Source of the DNA: Ochromonas danica
Taxonomy: Eukaryota; Sar; Chrysophyceae; Chromulinales; Chromulinaceae
DNA length: 64,000 nucleotides
Assembly: GCA_015146655.1 (NCBI GenBank)
Contig: VKHL01000081.1
Span: 1 to 64,000 of the forward strand
Reading direction: 5' to 3'
Position numbers and translations under genes: made by a program. The notes below the pieces were generated by a model. It was not told the origin of the DNA. It did no database searches and worked only from the letters and a program-made list of their open reading frames with translations. Numbering within the stretch: the stretch's first letter is position 1; every line of letters starts with the position of its first letter. This document shows positions 1 through 10,004 of this stretch, piece after piece.

Positions 1-463
1 CTTTGTCGTTCCAGATCCAGTTCTCATCGGACTGAATTAAGGTTTCACCCGCCTGCATTGCATTACAAACAGCCTGTGTCCAGACGTGAAGATTACTGCC
101 CATACCAGATACTATGAAGCACCCCGCGAAGTGGACCAATGGTTGGAACATGTGTCCGAAATACATACGGGACATGGACAGCAGAAAAGTAAGTACCTAT
201 TCTCGAACTTGAATCCTCGTTTGGTCGAAGAAGCACAACATGCTATCAAAGAAGTCTTTGGGTCCAGTGGGATTCCTAAGGATATGATTACGCTGCATGT
301 ACGATTGGGAGATAAGAAGAAAGAGATGAAGCTCTTAACGCCGCTGGAATACTACGACGCCATTCAGAAATTCGCGCATTCACGCATTTTTGCGTAAAAA
401 TGGCGTTTTTTCGCGAAAAACACCCCGTGCAAAATGCATGGATGCGTCCGAAGGCGGGAAATT

Positions 464-523
464 AATGTTCCCCTGTGAAACAAACGTTCCCCCGAAAAAA
501 GAACGGGTTTATTGCGTGTTTTT
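464..523 (+). repeat. Left inverted repeat of the DDE transposon
   Basis: About 58 bp match the reverse complement of 3686-3743 with one or two differences (for example GGGTTTATTGCG against GGGTTTACTGCG). The core begins ATGTTCCCCTGTGAAACAAA. Weaker similarity continues outward for roughly 20 bp. Confidence 0.8.
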
Positions 524-1245
524 AAATGGAAAACACCCCATTCCCAGCAAGAGCTTCCAACATCGTGGAATGTTTTGTAATTGTTTGTTGCTCAAATACT
601 TATTTTGAGTGATAACTTCTAATGGAAGAGATTGGTAATCAATCATCCTTCGCTTGGGATGAAGTTCCATGCATTTTGCTGCCTAGAATCCTCCGCAGTT
701 GCACAAAGTTTCGCTGCTTGAGTGATCATTTCTTCGAGCCCCATGAAATTCTATGTGCAAGCAGATGGATGCGAATCAAGCCGCCGAAGGAACTATGGCC
801 AGGCGTCACGGCTTGCCTATAGAGGGTCTTCAAGAATGGCTATTATTTCACCGACATGGGCCGCATCATTTTAAAAAGCAAAGGTGCTTAAGGCCAATAT
901 TTGACGAAATATCACTTATGAATGTTAAAAACTCAATCCTCAATGGAAAAACAAATGAAGAGCTTATACTGGTATTCGGAGAAGAAGCAGAAAGAACTGA
1001 CTTGAGAAGAAAGCACTAGTAGTAGTAGTAGTGTGTTGCCCAGTGATTATGGTAAGGAGTATTGTTATATGATAATTGGCATGAGATGTTCTTCTAATAA
1101 TGTTGTTGTTGTTGTTGTTGATTATCTTAGCTCTTGATGATGACTACTGGTAGCTTCTTGCAGCATTTTTTCTCGTACTGTTGTTGTTTCTTCGTGTAAT
1201 TTATGTACAAATGTATTCAAGGACATGGTTTCTTCATCCTTCTTC

Positions 1246-3640
1246 TTAATCCTCATCCTCATCTTCGACATGATCATCACTATTATCTTCCTCCACTGGT
1301 AATGCCGCTTCATGGGGGATAGGAGGTGGCGGCGATGCAGTCTCATCAAACAATGTTAACACTGATTCTCTGTTTTGATCAAATTTGATCAATTCGATAG
1401 AGAGGAATTCAATCCACTCCACTTTTCTCCTAGGTGCCTTCTTATTAGGTTTGGATTTGATGATGGCGCGCGACAAAGACCTCATGGTCTGAACACTTTT
1501 TTTCCTCCAGGTCGCATTGGGAGTGGCTTGAATTTCATTGGAACAGTCCTCCCGGAAAGCGTCCCAAAGCTTTTGAGCCTCTTCAAAGTCTTTTGCGCAT
1601 TGTGCCGCGGCACGTGCCTCATTTTCAGCCTTCTTCTGCGCTGCCGCTGCTGCAGCCTCGGCTCGCCGTTGCTTCAGCTCTTGATTTCTCAATATCGTCT
1701 GCTCGCTGGTCATCTATGTTGGATCTCGTCGGCACCAGGCTTCTAAATCGTCGCGATCCACTGCACCCACTGTGCAGGCTATTCCAAGCGAATCTAAATA
1801 GGAATTTTTACATTCTCCTACCAGAGGTAATGCAGAAAGAAAAATAGAAACAAGCGTGGTGATGATGAGTATTCTTTCAAGTGGGAGGAGGGAAGAAGAA
1901 GACGACGACGTACCATGTGAGCGAAATCGTTCTGCTACTATTTCGCTCATGGACTTCATATGCAATAACTCGTTTGGAGTAGCCTCAGTGTTGTAAGTCC
2001 TTGTCATTATCAAGTCGAAGTCAATCGTTTCTTTATTTGGATCATGCTCTTTGACTTCGCGATGCAACCCTACCACTTGGCTAGATCGCTTCATACCATA
2101 AGATGTCCAGTGTTTCTGACAGCTATAAGTAGCGCACTGCACCCCATGTATGACTTTTCTCTTGAATTCGGTGGTCAGGTTGAGCTTGTAAACGTCCTCA
2201 AGGTCCCTAAATGCCTCATTAATATCATTGCGCATTGTATTATTTTCGACATTTATATCGGTCTTGGCGATCTCTACGATTCCGGCTTTAAGAGAACTGA
2301 AGAGGTGCCCACAGTCAAGATCTTGCGTTTTGCTGGTGTGAGAGGGTCCACCCTTCAGGTAATTGATTGACGCTGCATTTAAGGCGTAAATGCTTCATTC
2401 AAAATTATCGCCTCCCCATCAGAATGCAAAAACGGTTGCATAGGTGATCCATCTTCGTATCGATGATTGAATTGATCAGCAGCAACATGAATGGTTGGAA
2501 TTATGAAAGTAAGGAATATACCATTCCAAACAGCAGCATTCCCAGCTTTCGATTTGCAGAAATATACATATCCGCCACGATTTCCTGATGTATTACACCA
2601 AGTGAAACCTGATATCGACTTCTTGTAAAAAGCCTGATCTGGCATGGATGGGACTGCAATTATCGCTCGCAATGGGCCGATCTCTCCTCCAGCACTCCCC
2701 AAAGTAGGTATCTATTTAAGCCTCCATCGCCGTTAGTAGCTTCTACTTTTGGGTCTTCTTGGCCACGTTCTCGCACAACGCATCTAAGGTTTGTGCTCAT
2801 AGGCTGGGAAACTATGACTGTCGTACAGTCGAAATTCCACTTCGACTCGGCTGAATTATAACCGGCAAATGCCTTCCAGGCACACGCAATCTATATTGAG
2901 AAGACAAATTAAAATGTGGGAAAATACTTTTTAAAACTAAGAACAACAAGTACCTTATAAACCAACCGAATGTCCAGAAGAGCATTGACCCGAGCTGGAG
3001 TCAATATTTGACCTTTTCTTTTGGTCACTGCAGCTCTTTTCATTATTTTTCTTACTACTGGTTCAGAAATGGTTACGTCATTTAGCGTTTTTGTTACAGT
3101 TATAGTAGTGGTGGCGGTGTCTTGTTCATCTTCTGGGTTGTTGGTTCTAACTCTTTTCTTTGAAAGTAGGTAGGCACCATTGTGCACTCTACCTTGTTGG
3201 ATTAACGACTCATGGTACCGATCGTTCAAAGCTTTCCTTACGGCTACTGGATCGTTGCGAAGTTTTTTGTCCTGCTCCATTAGGATGACATCGGCTTTGA
3301 AATTCTCTATAAACGCGGGATCGGCAATAGGTGGACGCCCAAGTTTGTCATGTAATTGCTGTCCGGCACCATAGTTGCGCAGCCATTTCTTCAAATTTTC
3401 CAGTGATAGCTTATATCGTTTAGCAATAGCAGAAGGCTTTATCGTCAATGGTGTTTTTCCTCCGAAATGAGTTGGAGAGAGTAGTAAATCCGTCTTGCCT
3501 CGCATCTGTTGGCATAGGAAAATCTTTTCCTGCCCGGAAAAAACTTTCTTCGATAAGTCTTGGTATGTGCCCAACTCTGTAAGTTGGAAACATGGCGGAA
3601 TCGCCAAGACAGGTGGTGCATTGCATCCACTAATCGACAT
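1246..3640 (-). CDS. Multi-exon DDE-type transposase
   Basis: This would cut and rejoin the element's DNA ends. Reading the minus strand from about 3640: an N-terminal helix-turn-helix stretch (IAKRYKLSLENLKKWLRNYG followed by KLGRPPIADP); an exon near 2720-2890 with NFDCTTVIV, where the D fits the first catalytic acid; an exon at about 2379-2702 with FLHSDGEAIIL, fitting the second; an exon at about 1900-2360 with HTSKTQDLDCGHLFSSLK, a pattern like the third-acid region of CENP-B/DDE_1-type transposases; and a last exon ending at 1246 with an alanine/lysine coiled-coil region and an acidic tail. The donor near 1914 (GTACGT) and the acceptor next to 1713 are good. Other exon joins were not fully resolved, so it may be intact or slightly decayed. 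The start could also be the ATG at 3742 inside the inverted repeat. The superfamily assignment is inferred from motifs only. Confidence 0.6.
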
Positions 3641-3685
3641 GATGACTTTGTGATGCCTATGGGATGCCGTTCTGTTCTTTGCGAT

Positions 3686-3743
3686 AAACACGCAGTAAAC
3701 CCGTTCTTTTTTCGGGGGAACGTTTGTTTCACAGGGGAACATA
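3686..3743 (-). repeat. Right inverted repeat of the DDE transposon
   Basis: Inverted partner of 464-523. It lies just upstream of the minus-strand transposase, whose first in-frame ATG falls inside this repeat, so the repeat probably carries promoter sequence for the transposase. Similarity fades towards 3780 (outward sequence GCGAATGCGTAAAAATTTATG against CCGAAGGCGGGAAATTAATG on the left). Confidence 0.8.
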
Positions 3744-3994
3744 AATTTTTACGCATTCGCAAATAAGAGGGTTTTCAGTGTAATCTTTGATTCATTGAGC
3801 GGAGTTTCTTCTGAAGATGAGATTCCTAGTCCTTGCTCCAGCGTTGTGAGAAAAGGAGCGGTTCTTTTTGCCTGAGTTATTGTACTAAACGGTCTCAGGA
3901 ACTTGTCGACGCTGAGTAGATCGGTCATATTGCCACCTACTTCTTCTCTTTGGAGAAAGCTTTATACTGACGGCGAAGAAAGGTCATTCTTACA

Positions 3995-4270
3995 ATGACT
4001 GGCGTCGCCAGGCAAGCATTTAAGCTCTTGTGCAGCTTTTTATGGGACCGTGAAGATATTGCTCTCAAGGTTGGTCGCCCTTCCATCGTCACAAACGTGG
4101 ACAAGCTTGGGTTAGTCCTGTGTTATCTTGAGTATAAAATGACTCTTAGTGAGTTGGCGTTGATGTTTGGGGTGTCTGTCTCGCTTTGTGGGTGCCTTTG
4201 TGCCTCAACCAAATTGCTGTTTTCAACCCACTATGAGCAGCACAGTACAGTGCAATACTTTGGATTGTAA
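3995..4270 (+). pseudogene. Fragment resembling a PIF/Harbinger transposase N-terminus
   Basis: A 91-residue frame contains GRPSIVTNVDKLGLVLCYL followed by SELALMFGVSVS. This matches the pattern of the DNA-binding start of Harbinger-type nucleases (GRP...D.L...L.yL......L...FgvS). No catalytic domain follows: the frame ends at 4270 and nothing recognisable fills 4270-4927. It is therefore a remnant of a second element next to the DDE transposon. Assignment is by motif shape only and is tentative. Confidence 0.4.
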
Positions 4271-5330
4271 TAATAATATGATAGAATTTGACCATTCAGG
4301 TTGTTATTATCATAGTTACATTATTGCGTACTACTTCTAAAGCCCATTCAAGCATCGGATACCTGCAGCGAGGAAGTGCTACTTGCTTGCCCCTGCTGCA
4401 GCTGGCTCCAATACCAGGTAGCACCAAGCCGTTCGCATTTCCAGACAAAATAAGCTACAACTGCATATTTATCCTCGTCATTTCCTTTTTGTGCATGACC
4501 ATACCCTGCCGGTGCTGCTCTCCATGGTTTTCAACGTGACCTCAGGGCACATAACTTCGGCCATCTTCATCATGATAGCAGTAACTTCGCCAGAATGAGG
4601 ACTGTTGCAGACATTCTTCGGTTTGTTGCCCTTAATGGACTCTTCATCGCTTGACTTCTCTTCTCCTTCTGCTTATGCTCTCCCTTCTTCTGGCCCTTCC
4701 CCTTATTCTTCGTCTCGTCGAGCTTTCTTGCTGGAAGAAAATGAAGGGGTAGTGAAGGAAGGCTCTATTATAGTTCTTCGAGCCCCCAGCCTTGCTTTTC
4801 TTGCCCTCATTTTGGAATAAAGGCACTGGAAGTTTGTTTGTGTGGCAAATAGGGAATGCACGATTTTCTGGAAGCAAACGAGTTCCGCAATTTGCGCGAA
4901 AAACCTGTTTTTCTGCCTTTGCGTAAACATTGACAACTTGATCGGCCGCCACCCAAATCTCACCGACCCACACATCTACGTCGTCACCACCGAGAGCCTG
5001 GAAGGAATGAAGGAACTCCACGAGCAGCTGAAGAATCATCGAAAGACTTGGAAATTATATCACTATGCGCCGTCCATTTTTAACTCCAATGAAGTTATTT
5101 CGCCCATGGAGATGGCTCAGAGGACCCAGGGTAGCATCGGAAAACACTCGCTTATCGCACTGTTGCTGGCGATGGAGGCGAGGTATTACATCTTGACCAC
5201 TGGCAGCAACTGGTCGAGGCTGATTGATGAATTGCGGAAGAATGTGGTGGATGTGCAGTGTGGCAACTGCACGGAGATGGTCGACCTGCGCCGGGCCTAC
5301 AGTAGAAATTTTGACAACTGGAGGCTCTGA

Positions 5331-5801
5331 GGTTGCAGTGCATATTATTGCATGTATAAATGTATTTTATGTTACTATCTGTATGTTAGGGAGATGTCTT
5401 AATTGTAATCTGTAATCACTGGAGCTAGCGATGGTCACTCGAGGTAACAGCATCGCGTGAGGGTTCACCTTCGCTGCAGGCGGTGCAGGCACAGAGAGAA
5501 CCATTGACTGTGTGTTGATGCAACATTTCCAAGTAAAGGTGCGGATGCTGGTGCATCCATTAAACCGATCACCACCTCCTTCTTCTACCTGCGCTGGTGA
5601 GTGGCTAACTGATACAGGACGTGAAGTCAGACTTGCTATGAGTCCAGAGAGGAGGTAAGCAATGGCTGTTGTTGCATTCGATGTACTCCATCTGCATATC
5701 ATGTGCTGAAGTTGGATTCCCCGAGACTTCATTCCACAGCTAAACCATTAAACTGATGGCACCATGTCAGCCTAGCGCCTGAGGTTTCTTGGCGTGCCGA
5801 G
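5331..5801. other. Stretch with no recognised gene
   Basis: This follows the end of the broken fucosyltransferase copy. A minus-strand open frame (5367-5732) and a short plus frame are present, but neither shows a domain, signal or splice support. The first 60 bp resemble the 3' flank of the intact copy (GCAGTGCATATTATTG against TCAGTGCATATTATTG), so the duplicated unit continues a little past the stop codon. Confidence 0.5.
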
Positions 5802-7282
5802 TTAATAGATTTCACTCAACTTATAGATAATGCGACCTTTGGCGTTTAACGTATCCACGACTTTTGATTCCAACAGACTAGTCCAGGATATGAGCCAGGG
5901 TGAGACTTCACAGACAATCAGTTCCTTGATTGCGTCCACAAAGCCATATATATAACGGTGAGTGGCGCGTCCTTCGAGGAGTGGCTCTTGGAGGACATAG
6001 AAAAGAAAGGTACAGTCAAGTTATGCTTCCCTGCTTACTCAATTAATACATCCACACCTTTGGGAGGAAATAACTTGAGGATTGCAACGTATTTGTGGCC
6101 ACTCAACTTATGCAAACAATACACAATGATGTAAAAAGTGGAAGTCTGCAGAAAACGTTAACTTAATAAAGGAATCAGTCCAACCACCACCACCAATGCT
6201 TCCCTTGATCTTAACATGACATCGTAACATGACATCTATGAAAACGAAAAAATCTCCTCCAATATTTGACCAAACGTTACAAGAAAAATATCATAAAATA
6301 GAAGAGGTTAGGGGCTACAAGAATGCTCATACAAGTCAATGCTCAATTCCCAACAGTAACGACGAAATTCCAATTCTTTTGGGTCTATTTTTTCGATGGT
6401 TCAGTCTATTATGCAAAATACTTGCGAATGAGAAGGACTTTTGAAGCCCAGTATCGTCAGGACAATATCTGCCACTTGTTTTATGAGTCCAACTTCGACC
6501 GTGTAAGAATCTGTTCCAGCAGTCGGAGATCGAATGCATGCAAAAGTAGTGACCATAAACCGCAATTGTGCCCTTCAGTGATTTCTTCCACTCCCTCTTC
6601 TTCTTTCCAACTTCTTGCCACTTTGTCTATCAAAAGCATGGTAATAAACAACACAAAGCTCATAAAACCACAATCCAAAGCGATTTGGCTTACATTTCAC
6701 TCGAGGAATGTTGATACTATCACCATTGATTGGTATCACCATAGTGACACAATAGACTGGAAGCTCTTGCTTTATCGAGGAAGGAATTCATTGATAAGTA
6801 CGAAATAGTACATCACGATAAAGATTTGTTGATCGCGAGGAGGTTTCTCTGCATAGGAGCTAAAGTAAGAGGTTATCTCCTTCACCGTCACAAGAATAGG
6901 ACGTTTAGTTCATTCTTTCCAACAGTTCATTCTATAAACCAAATATACCAATCCCTATAGTGAGGAACTTATAAATCATCTTGTAGCTCAGCTGTCCTCC
7001 ATTCAATAGTCGCTGAGGAGCGTAATACCAGTCACGAATCGTCCATACTTTTACGATCAAGTCTTCATCATAAAAGGGCAAGAAAAGGCCCAGAAGACAG
7101 GAATCTCTGGACTTAAGCATACAGTAGTAATCAAATATACCTACATCATCAAAACAATAGCTCTCGGCGGAAAGACCCATGTTCTCCCAGTACTTATCTT
7201 CTACTCTCTGGTGACCAACGGCAACCTTTGTCTTTTTGCTACCTTTTTCAGCTGCTTGATCTTCAAGAAAATTAAAGAACAT
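5802..7282 (-). pseudogene. Unrecognised multi-exon minus-strand gene, probably decayed
   Basis: Several minus-strand blocks look protein-coding. About 7282-6940 gives KYWENMGLSAESYCFDDVGI and IRDWYYAPQRLLNGG. About 6900-6785 gives VTVKEITSYFSSYAEKPPRD. About 6770-6620 gives CVTMVIPINGDSINIPRVKC then NRFGLWFYELCVVYYHAFD. About 6560-6400 gives SYTVEVGLIKQVADIVLTIL. About 6150-6060 gives HKLSGHKYVAILKLFPPKGV. The last runs from about 6000 to the stop at 5802, with YGFVDAIKELIVCEVSPWLI. The blocks are offset in frame and separated by short gaps that could be introns, but one TGA near 6401 sits in frame between two good coding blocks and some junctions lack clean GT-AG sites. I do not recognise the family. 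It could be a live gene with unusual introns, but damage is more likely given the rearranged neighbourhood. Confidence 0.45.
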
Positions 7283-7718
7283 TAGAAAAAGATGGTTAGA
7301 GATCGATAAAGAAATTCATAGATATGTTCATGAACATTAATAGATATGTGACGAGTTTCTTCCAAATCTTTTTCTAATATTTTTTAATTTTGGTAAATGT
7401 CAACAAGAGTCATTTTTGACCGTTTCTTATTATGACTATTTTCCATCTTATCTCTTGATTGGCTTGGAGTTGTGATGGACTCCAATATAGAAAAATGATC
7501 TACTCGTTGAGCTCTTTCCAAATTTGTCATTGAAACAGAGGACTGAGCAAAACCGAAAAAGAAATTTGGGGTTTTGGGAAATGTCATGTCAGGATGTCAT
7601 GTTAAGATCACAGGCAGGCTTTGCCGCCGATTGGTTCCTGCTAGTCTACTCATACTCTGGCAGTCAGTCGGAGAGTTTTGATGGTTGGTGTGAGATTGTC
7701 GAAGGTCATCAGAAAAGA
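7283..7718. other. Stretch upstream of the intact fucosyltransferase gene, no clear gene
   Basis: A 67-residue minus frame (7384-7587) may be a first exon of the minus-strand gene at 5802-7282, but no splice join is convincing. An 18-bp word at 7593-7610 recurs inverted at 6206-6223. No other feature was recognised. Confidence 0.4.
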
Positions 7719-8768
7719 ATGAGATCTGGATTGGATTTCCTGAATATGCTGCTGCCTATGGCGGTTCTATTATTAAGCCTCAACCTTATTGTCCAGTCCC
7801 GATCTGAGCACTTGACGCATGAGCTGAATAATGTATGGATAAATCGTCCACTTCACAGCTCTTTAGCGAAGGAAATACACGAGCACCAAAGTAAGTGCAC
7901 TTCAAAGGTTGCGCGTTATTCGAATCAGATATCTGGTATGGGCAGTAATCTTCACGTCTGGACACAGGCTGTTTGTAATGCAATGCAGGCAGGTGAAACC
8001 TTAATTCAGTCCGATGAGAACTGGATCTGGAACGACAAAGCATTCTGCAAAGGTGGCAATCACATCCAACCATTTAGTTGTTATTTCAATCTGCAGTCTC
8101 ACTGCCCAAATGCAACTAATGTGTATGGTGCGAAATGGAGCCATGAATTGGACATGTGTCCGAAATACATACGGGACATGGACAGCAGAAAAGTATTTCG
8201 TTCGGCTGCAATAGAGTACCTATTCTCGAACTTGAATCCTCGTTTGGTCGAAGAAGCACAACATGCTATCAAAGAAGTCTTTGGGTCCAGTGGGATTCCT
8301 AAGGATATGATTACGCTGCATGTACGATTGGGAGATAAGAAGAAAGAGATGAAGCTGGTAACCCCGCTGGAATACTACGACGCCATTGACAACTTGATCG
8401 GCCGCCACCCAAATCTCACCGACCCACACATCTACGTCACCACCGAGAGCCTGGAAGGAATGAAGGAACTCCACGAGCAGCTGAAGAATCATCGAAAGAC
8501 TTGGAAATTATATCACTATGCGCCGTCCATTTTTAACTCCAATGAAGTTATTTCGCCCATGGAGATGGCTCAGAGGACCCAGGGTAGCATCGGAAAACAC
8601 TCGCTTATCGCACTGTTGCTGGCGATGGAGGCGAGGTATTACATCTTGACCACTGGCAGCAACTGGTCGAGGCTGATTGATGAATTGCGGAAGAATGTGG
8701 TGGATGTGCAGTGTGGCAACTACACGGAGATGGTCGACCTGAGAGACTCCGATAACTGGAGGCTCTGA
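7719..8768 (+). CDS. FUT8/GT23-like fucosyltransferase, intact copy
   Basis: A probable Golgi type II membrane enzyme that transfers fucose from GDP-fucose to glycans. The 349-residue protein starts at ATG 7719, which places a hydrophobic anchor (about residues 10-25, MLLPMAVLLLSLNLIV) at the N-terminus. The frame is open further upstream but has no ATG there. The catalytic part shows LHVRLGDK, the arginine motif (HVRxxDK) that binds GDP-fucose in FUT8 and NodZ. The C-terminal TTGSNWSRLIDELRKN resembles the FUT8 GSSNWFRLxxELR region. It is short for FUT8 (about 575 residues) and lacks the coiled coil and SH3 domain. AATAAA lies about 25 bp after the stop. It converges on the truncated Sac1 gene. 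The acceptor substrate cannot be told from sequence. Confidence 0.7.
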   Translation: MRSGLDFLNMLLPMAVLLLSLNLIVQSRSEHLTHELNNVWINRPLHSSLAKEIHEHQSKCTSKVARYSNQISGMGSNLHVWTQAVCNAMQAGETLIQSDENWIWNDKAFCKGGNHIQPFSCYFNLQSHCPNATNVYGAKWSHELDMCPKYIRDMDSRKVFRSAAIEYLFSNLNPRLVEEAQHAIKEVFGSSGIPKDMITLHVRLGDKKKEMKLVTPLEYYDAIDNLIGRHPNLTDPHIYVTTESLEGMKELHEQLKNHRKTWKLYHYAPSIFNSNEVISPMEMAQRTQGSIGKHSLIALLLAMEARYYILTTGSNWSRLIDELRKNVVDVQCGNYTEMVDLRDSDNWRL

Positions 8769-8883
8769 TGTTTCAGTGCATATTATTGTAGGAATAAATC
8801 GATTTAACCGTGCTATTGGTTCAGTTAAGGTCTGAATTAGAGCTTAGATTGTATTGTAATCCTTAATAGGAGGACGATTTAAA

Positions 8884-9969
8884 TCAACCAGATTTAAAGA
8901 CAATCTCTGGTTTCATCTTCCATGGAGTTGGTTGACTCCAATGAAGTGGAATAGAGCCTCGAATCTGTACAAAAGATGTCCTAGCCTTGCCATCTGGTCG
9001 ACTGACAATTTGTTCAATCTCCACAAAGTTAGCTACTTCACCATCACAATCACTTCCACGCTTCATATACCTATGACAGAAGAAAACGATCAAGTCGAAT
9101 CAAGAGGTGAATAGTAGAGAAGCAATCATATCATACCTAGGTCCTTGATTGCGCTTAGATCGTCTCGCTAAGAGAAGAAAGTCCACTTCCTTGCCCAACA
9201 CCTCTAATCGACTGCTATAAACATAGGCATTGACAAACTTAGTGATATATGGCCGATACTGAGGATCATCTAATAACTGGATGACATGCTCATTCCAGAA
9301 GAATCTCCCTCCATCCAGTTCCCCTTCTGATCCTTCTCGTCCTGCTTCTGTCTCCTCTTCCCTCTTCTTCTCCCGCGATGATGAAAGACGGTTAGACTCT
9401 AGACTATGCAAGATATCATAGGATCCGGTAGAGAAGAGGAATTGATGACGATTGAGTGAGTGTAGGAGCTGCTTCATTCTTCTCTGATGGTCTTGTATGA
9501 GGGAGAGGTTGCCATTCGTAGGGAAAGTGACAGAGCGAGAAGGAATTCGCACCAACTCGATCTGCTCTACACGATGAATACTTCCAAGAGATGAGACTTC
9601 CTGTAAAGGTGAGGACTTCTTCACCATAGCAATATAGTAACCTAGAGGTAGGCGATAGAAGCCAAAGATGGCGACATATCGCTTGTATTGCTTGCCTAGC
9701 CACATTTTATGACTGCCTGAGTGAAGGGACACTTGCACACTTGTCTGATTGGATAGAGAGAGAGAGATAGACTGGGAGAGATCTGTGGTGGATCGAATCA
9801 TCAGACCATTATCATCACTGTGCAGGAAGAGTGACTGTGTTGGCGGGACTGCGCATTCCTCATGAAGGTTGACAATGCCTTGTAAATGAGCAGAAACAGA
9901 TGATACATGCCGTCCACTCACTGCTTTACTATTGACTAAAAGCCAAATCTGCCAATGATTGTACAGCAA
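8884..9969 (-). pseudogene. Sac1-type phosphoinositide phosphatase, truncated before the catalytic motif
   Basis: Exon 1 (to 9137) gives the SacI N-terminal subdomain: IFGFYRLPLGYYIAMVKKS, RFFWNEHVIQLL and EVDFLLLARRSKRNQGPR. A 66-nt intron (9071-9136) joins to exon 2 (9070-8884) with [20 protein letters not shown] and [15 protein letters not shown]. These are hallmark Sac1 segments. The frame then ends with PEIVFKSG and a stop. Sac1 proteins need a further 200 or more residues, including the CX5R(T/S) active site, and none is found on either strand downstream. The gene meets the 3' flank of the fucosyltransferase copy here, so a rearrangement breakpoint probably removed the rest. The 5' start is uncertain: the first codon of the open frame is TTG, and an upstream exon may overlap the neighbouring divergent gene at 10005. 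Confidence 0.75.
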
Positions 9970-10004
9970 CGATTCTCAAAGCCCAAAGGGTCTAGATCAT
10001 CTGA

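Larger units (their letters stand above)
365..4927. mobile_element. Composite DNA transposon insertion inside the fucosyltransferase copy
   Basis: The insertion limits come from comparing the broken gene with its intact paralogue. Host sequence stops after CATT at 361-364 and resumes with CATT at 4928-4931, giving a 4-bp target duplication. The outer ends are weakly inverted: CAGAAATTCGCGCA on the left against CAGAAAAACAGGTTTTTCGCGCA read inward from the right, the latter starting 12 bp inside the boundary. Within it, 58-bp inverted repeats (464-523 and 3686-3743) bracket a multi-exon DDE transposase gene on the minus strand. From about 3780 to 4927 there is a second, different remnant with a Harbinger-like N-terminal fragment. 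The simplest reading is one element inserted next to or inside another. The family of the whole composite is unresolved. Confidence 0.75.
1..5330 (+). pseudogene. Broken, rearranged copy of the FUT8-like fucosyltransferase gene, split by a transposon
   Basis: Four pieces match the intact gene at 7719-8768. Positions 1-111 are an inverted match to about 7930-8040 with one visible mismatch. Positions 130-160 are a diverged direct match. Positions 150-364 are a near-identical direct match that lacks about 20 bp present in the intact gene. Positions 4928-5330 continue exactly where 364 stopped. The gap is a 4.56 kb insertion flanked by the 4-bp direct repeat CATT. The downstream piece also has an extra GTC codon and a different C-terminal codon run (LRRAYSRNFDNWRL against LRDSDNWRL), so this is a separate paralogue rather than a simple copy. 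The coding frame cannot give a whole enzyme, so it is called a pseudogene. Near identity in the middle with divergence at both ends suggests gene conversion or a recent partial duplication. Confidence 0.85.

Noticed and set aside
1020-1130. AGT and TTG trinucleotide runs in the transposon
   Set aside because: Ordinary short microsatellites at the 3' side of the transposase gene; not a separate feature of interest.
5802-7282. Idea that this minus-strand block is the missing catalytic half of the Sac1 gene at 8884-9969
   Set aside because: No CX5R(T/S) motif or other Sac1 C-terminal signature is visible in any of the coding blocks.
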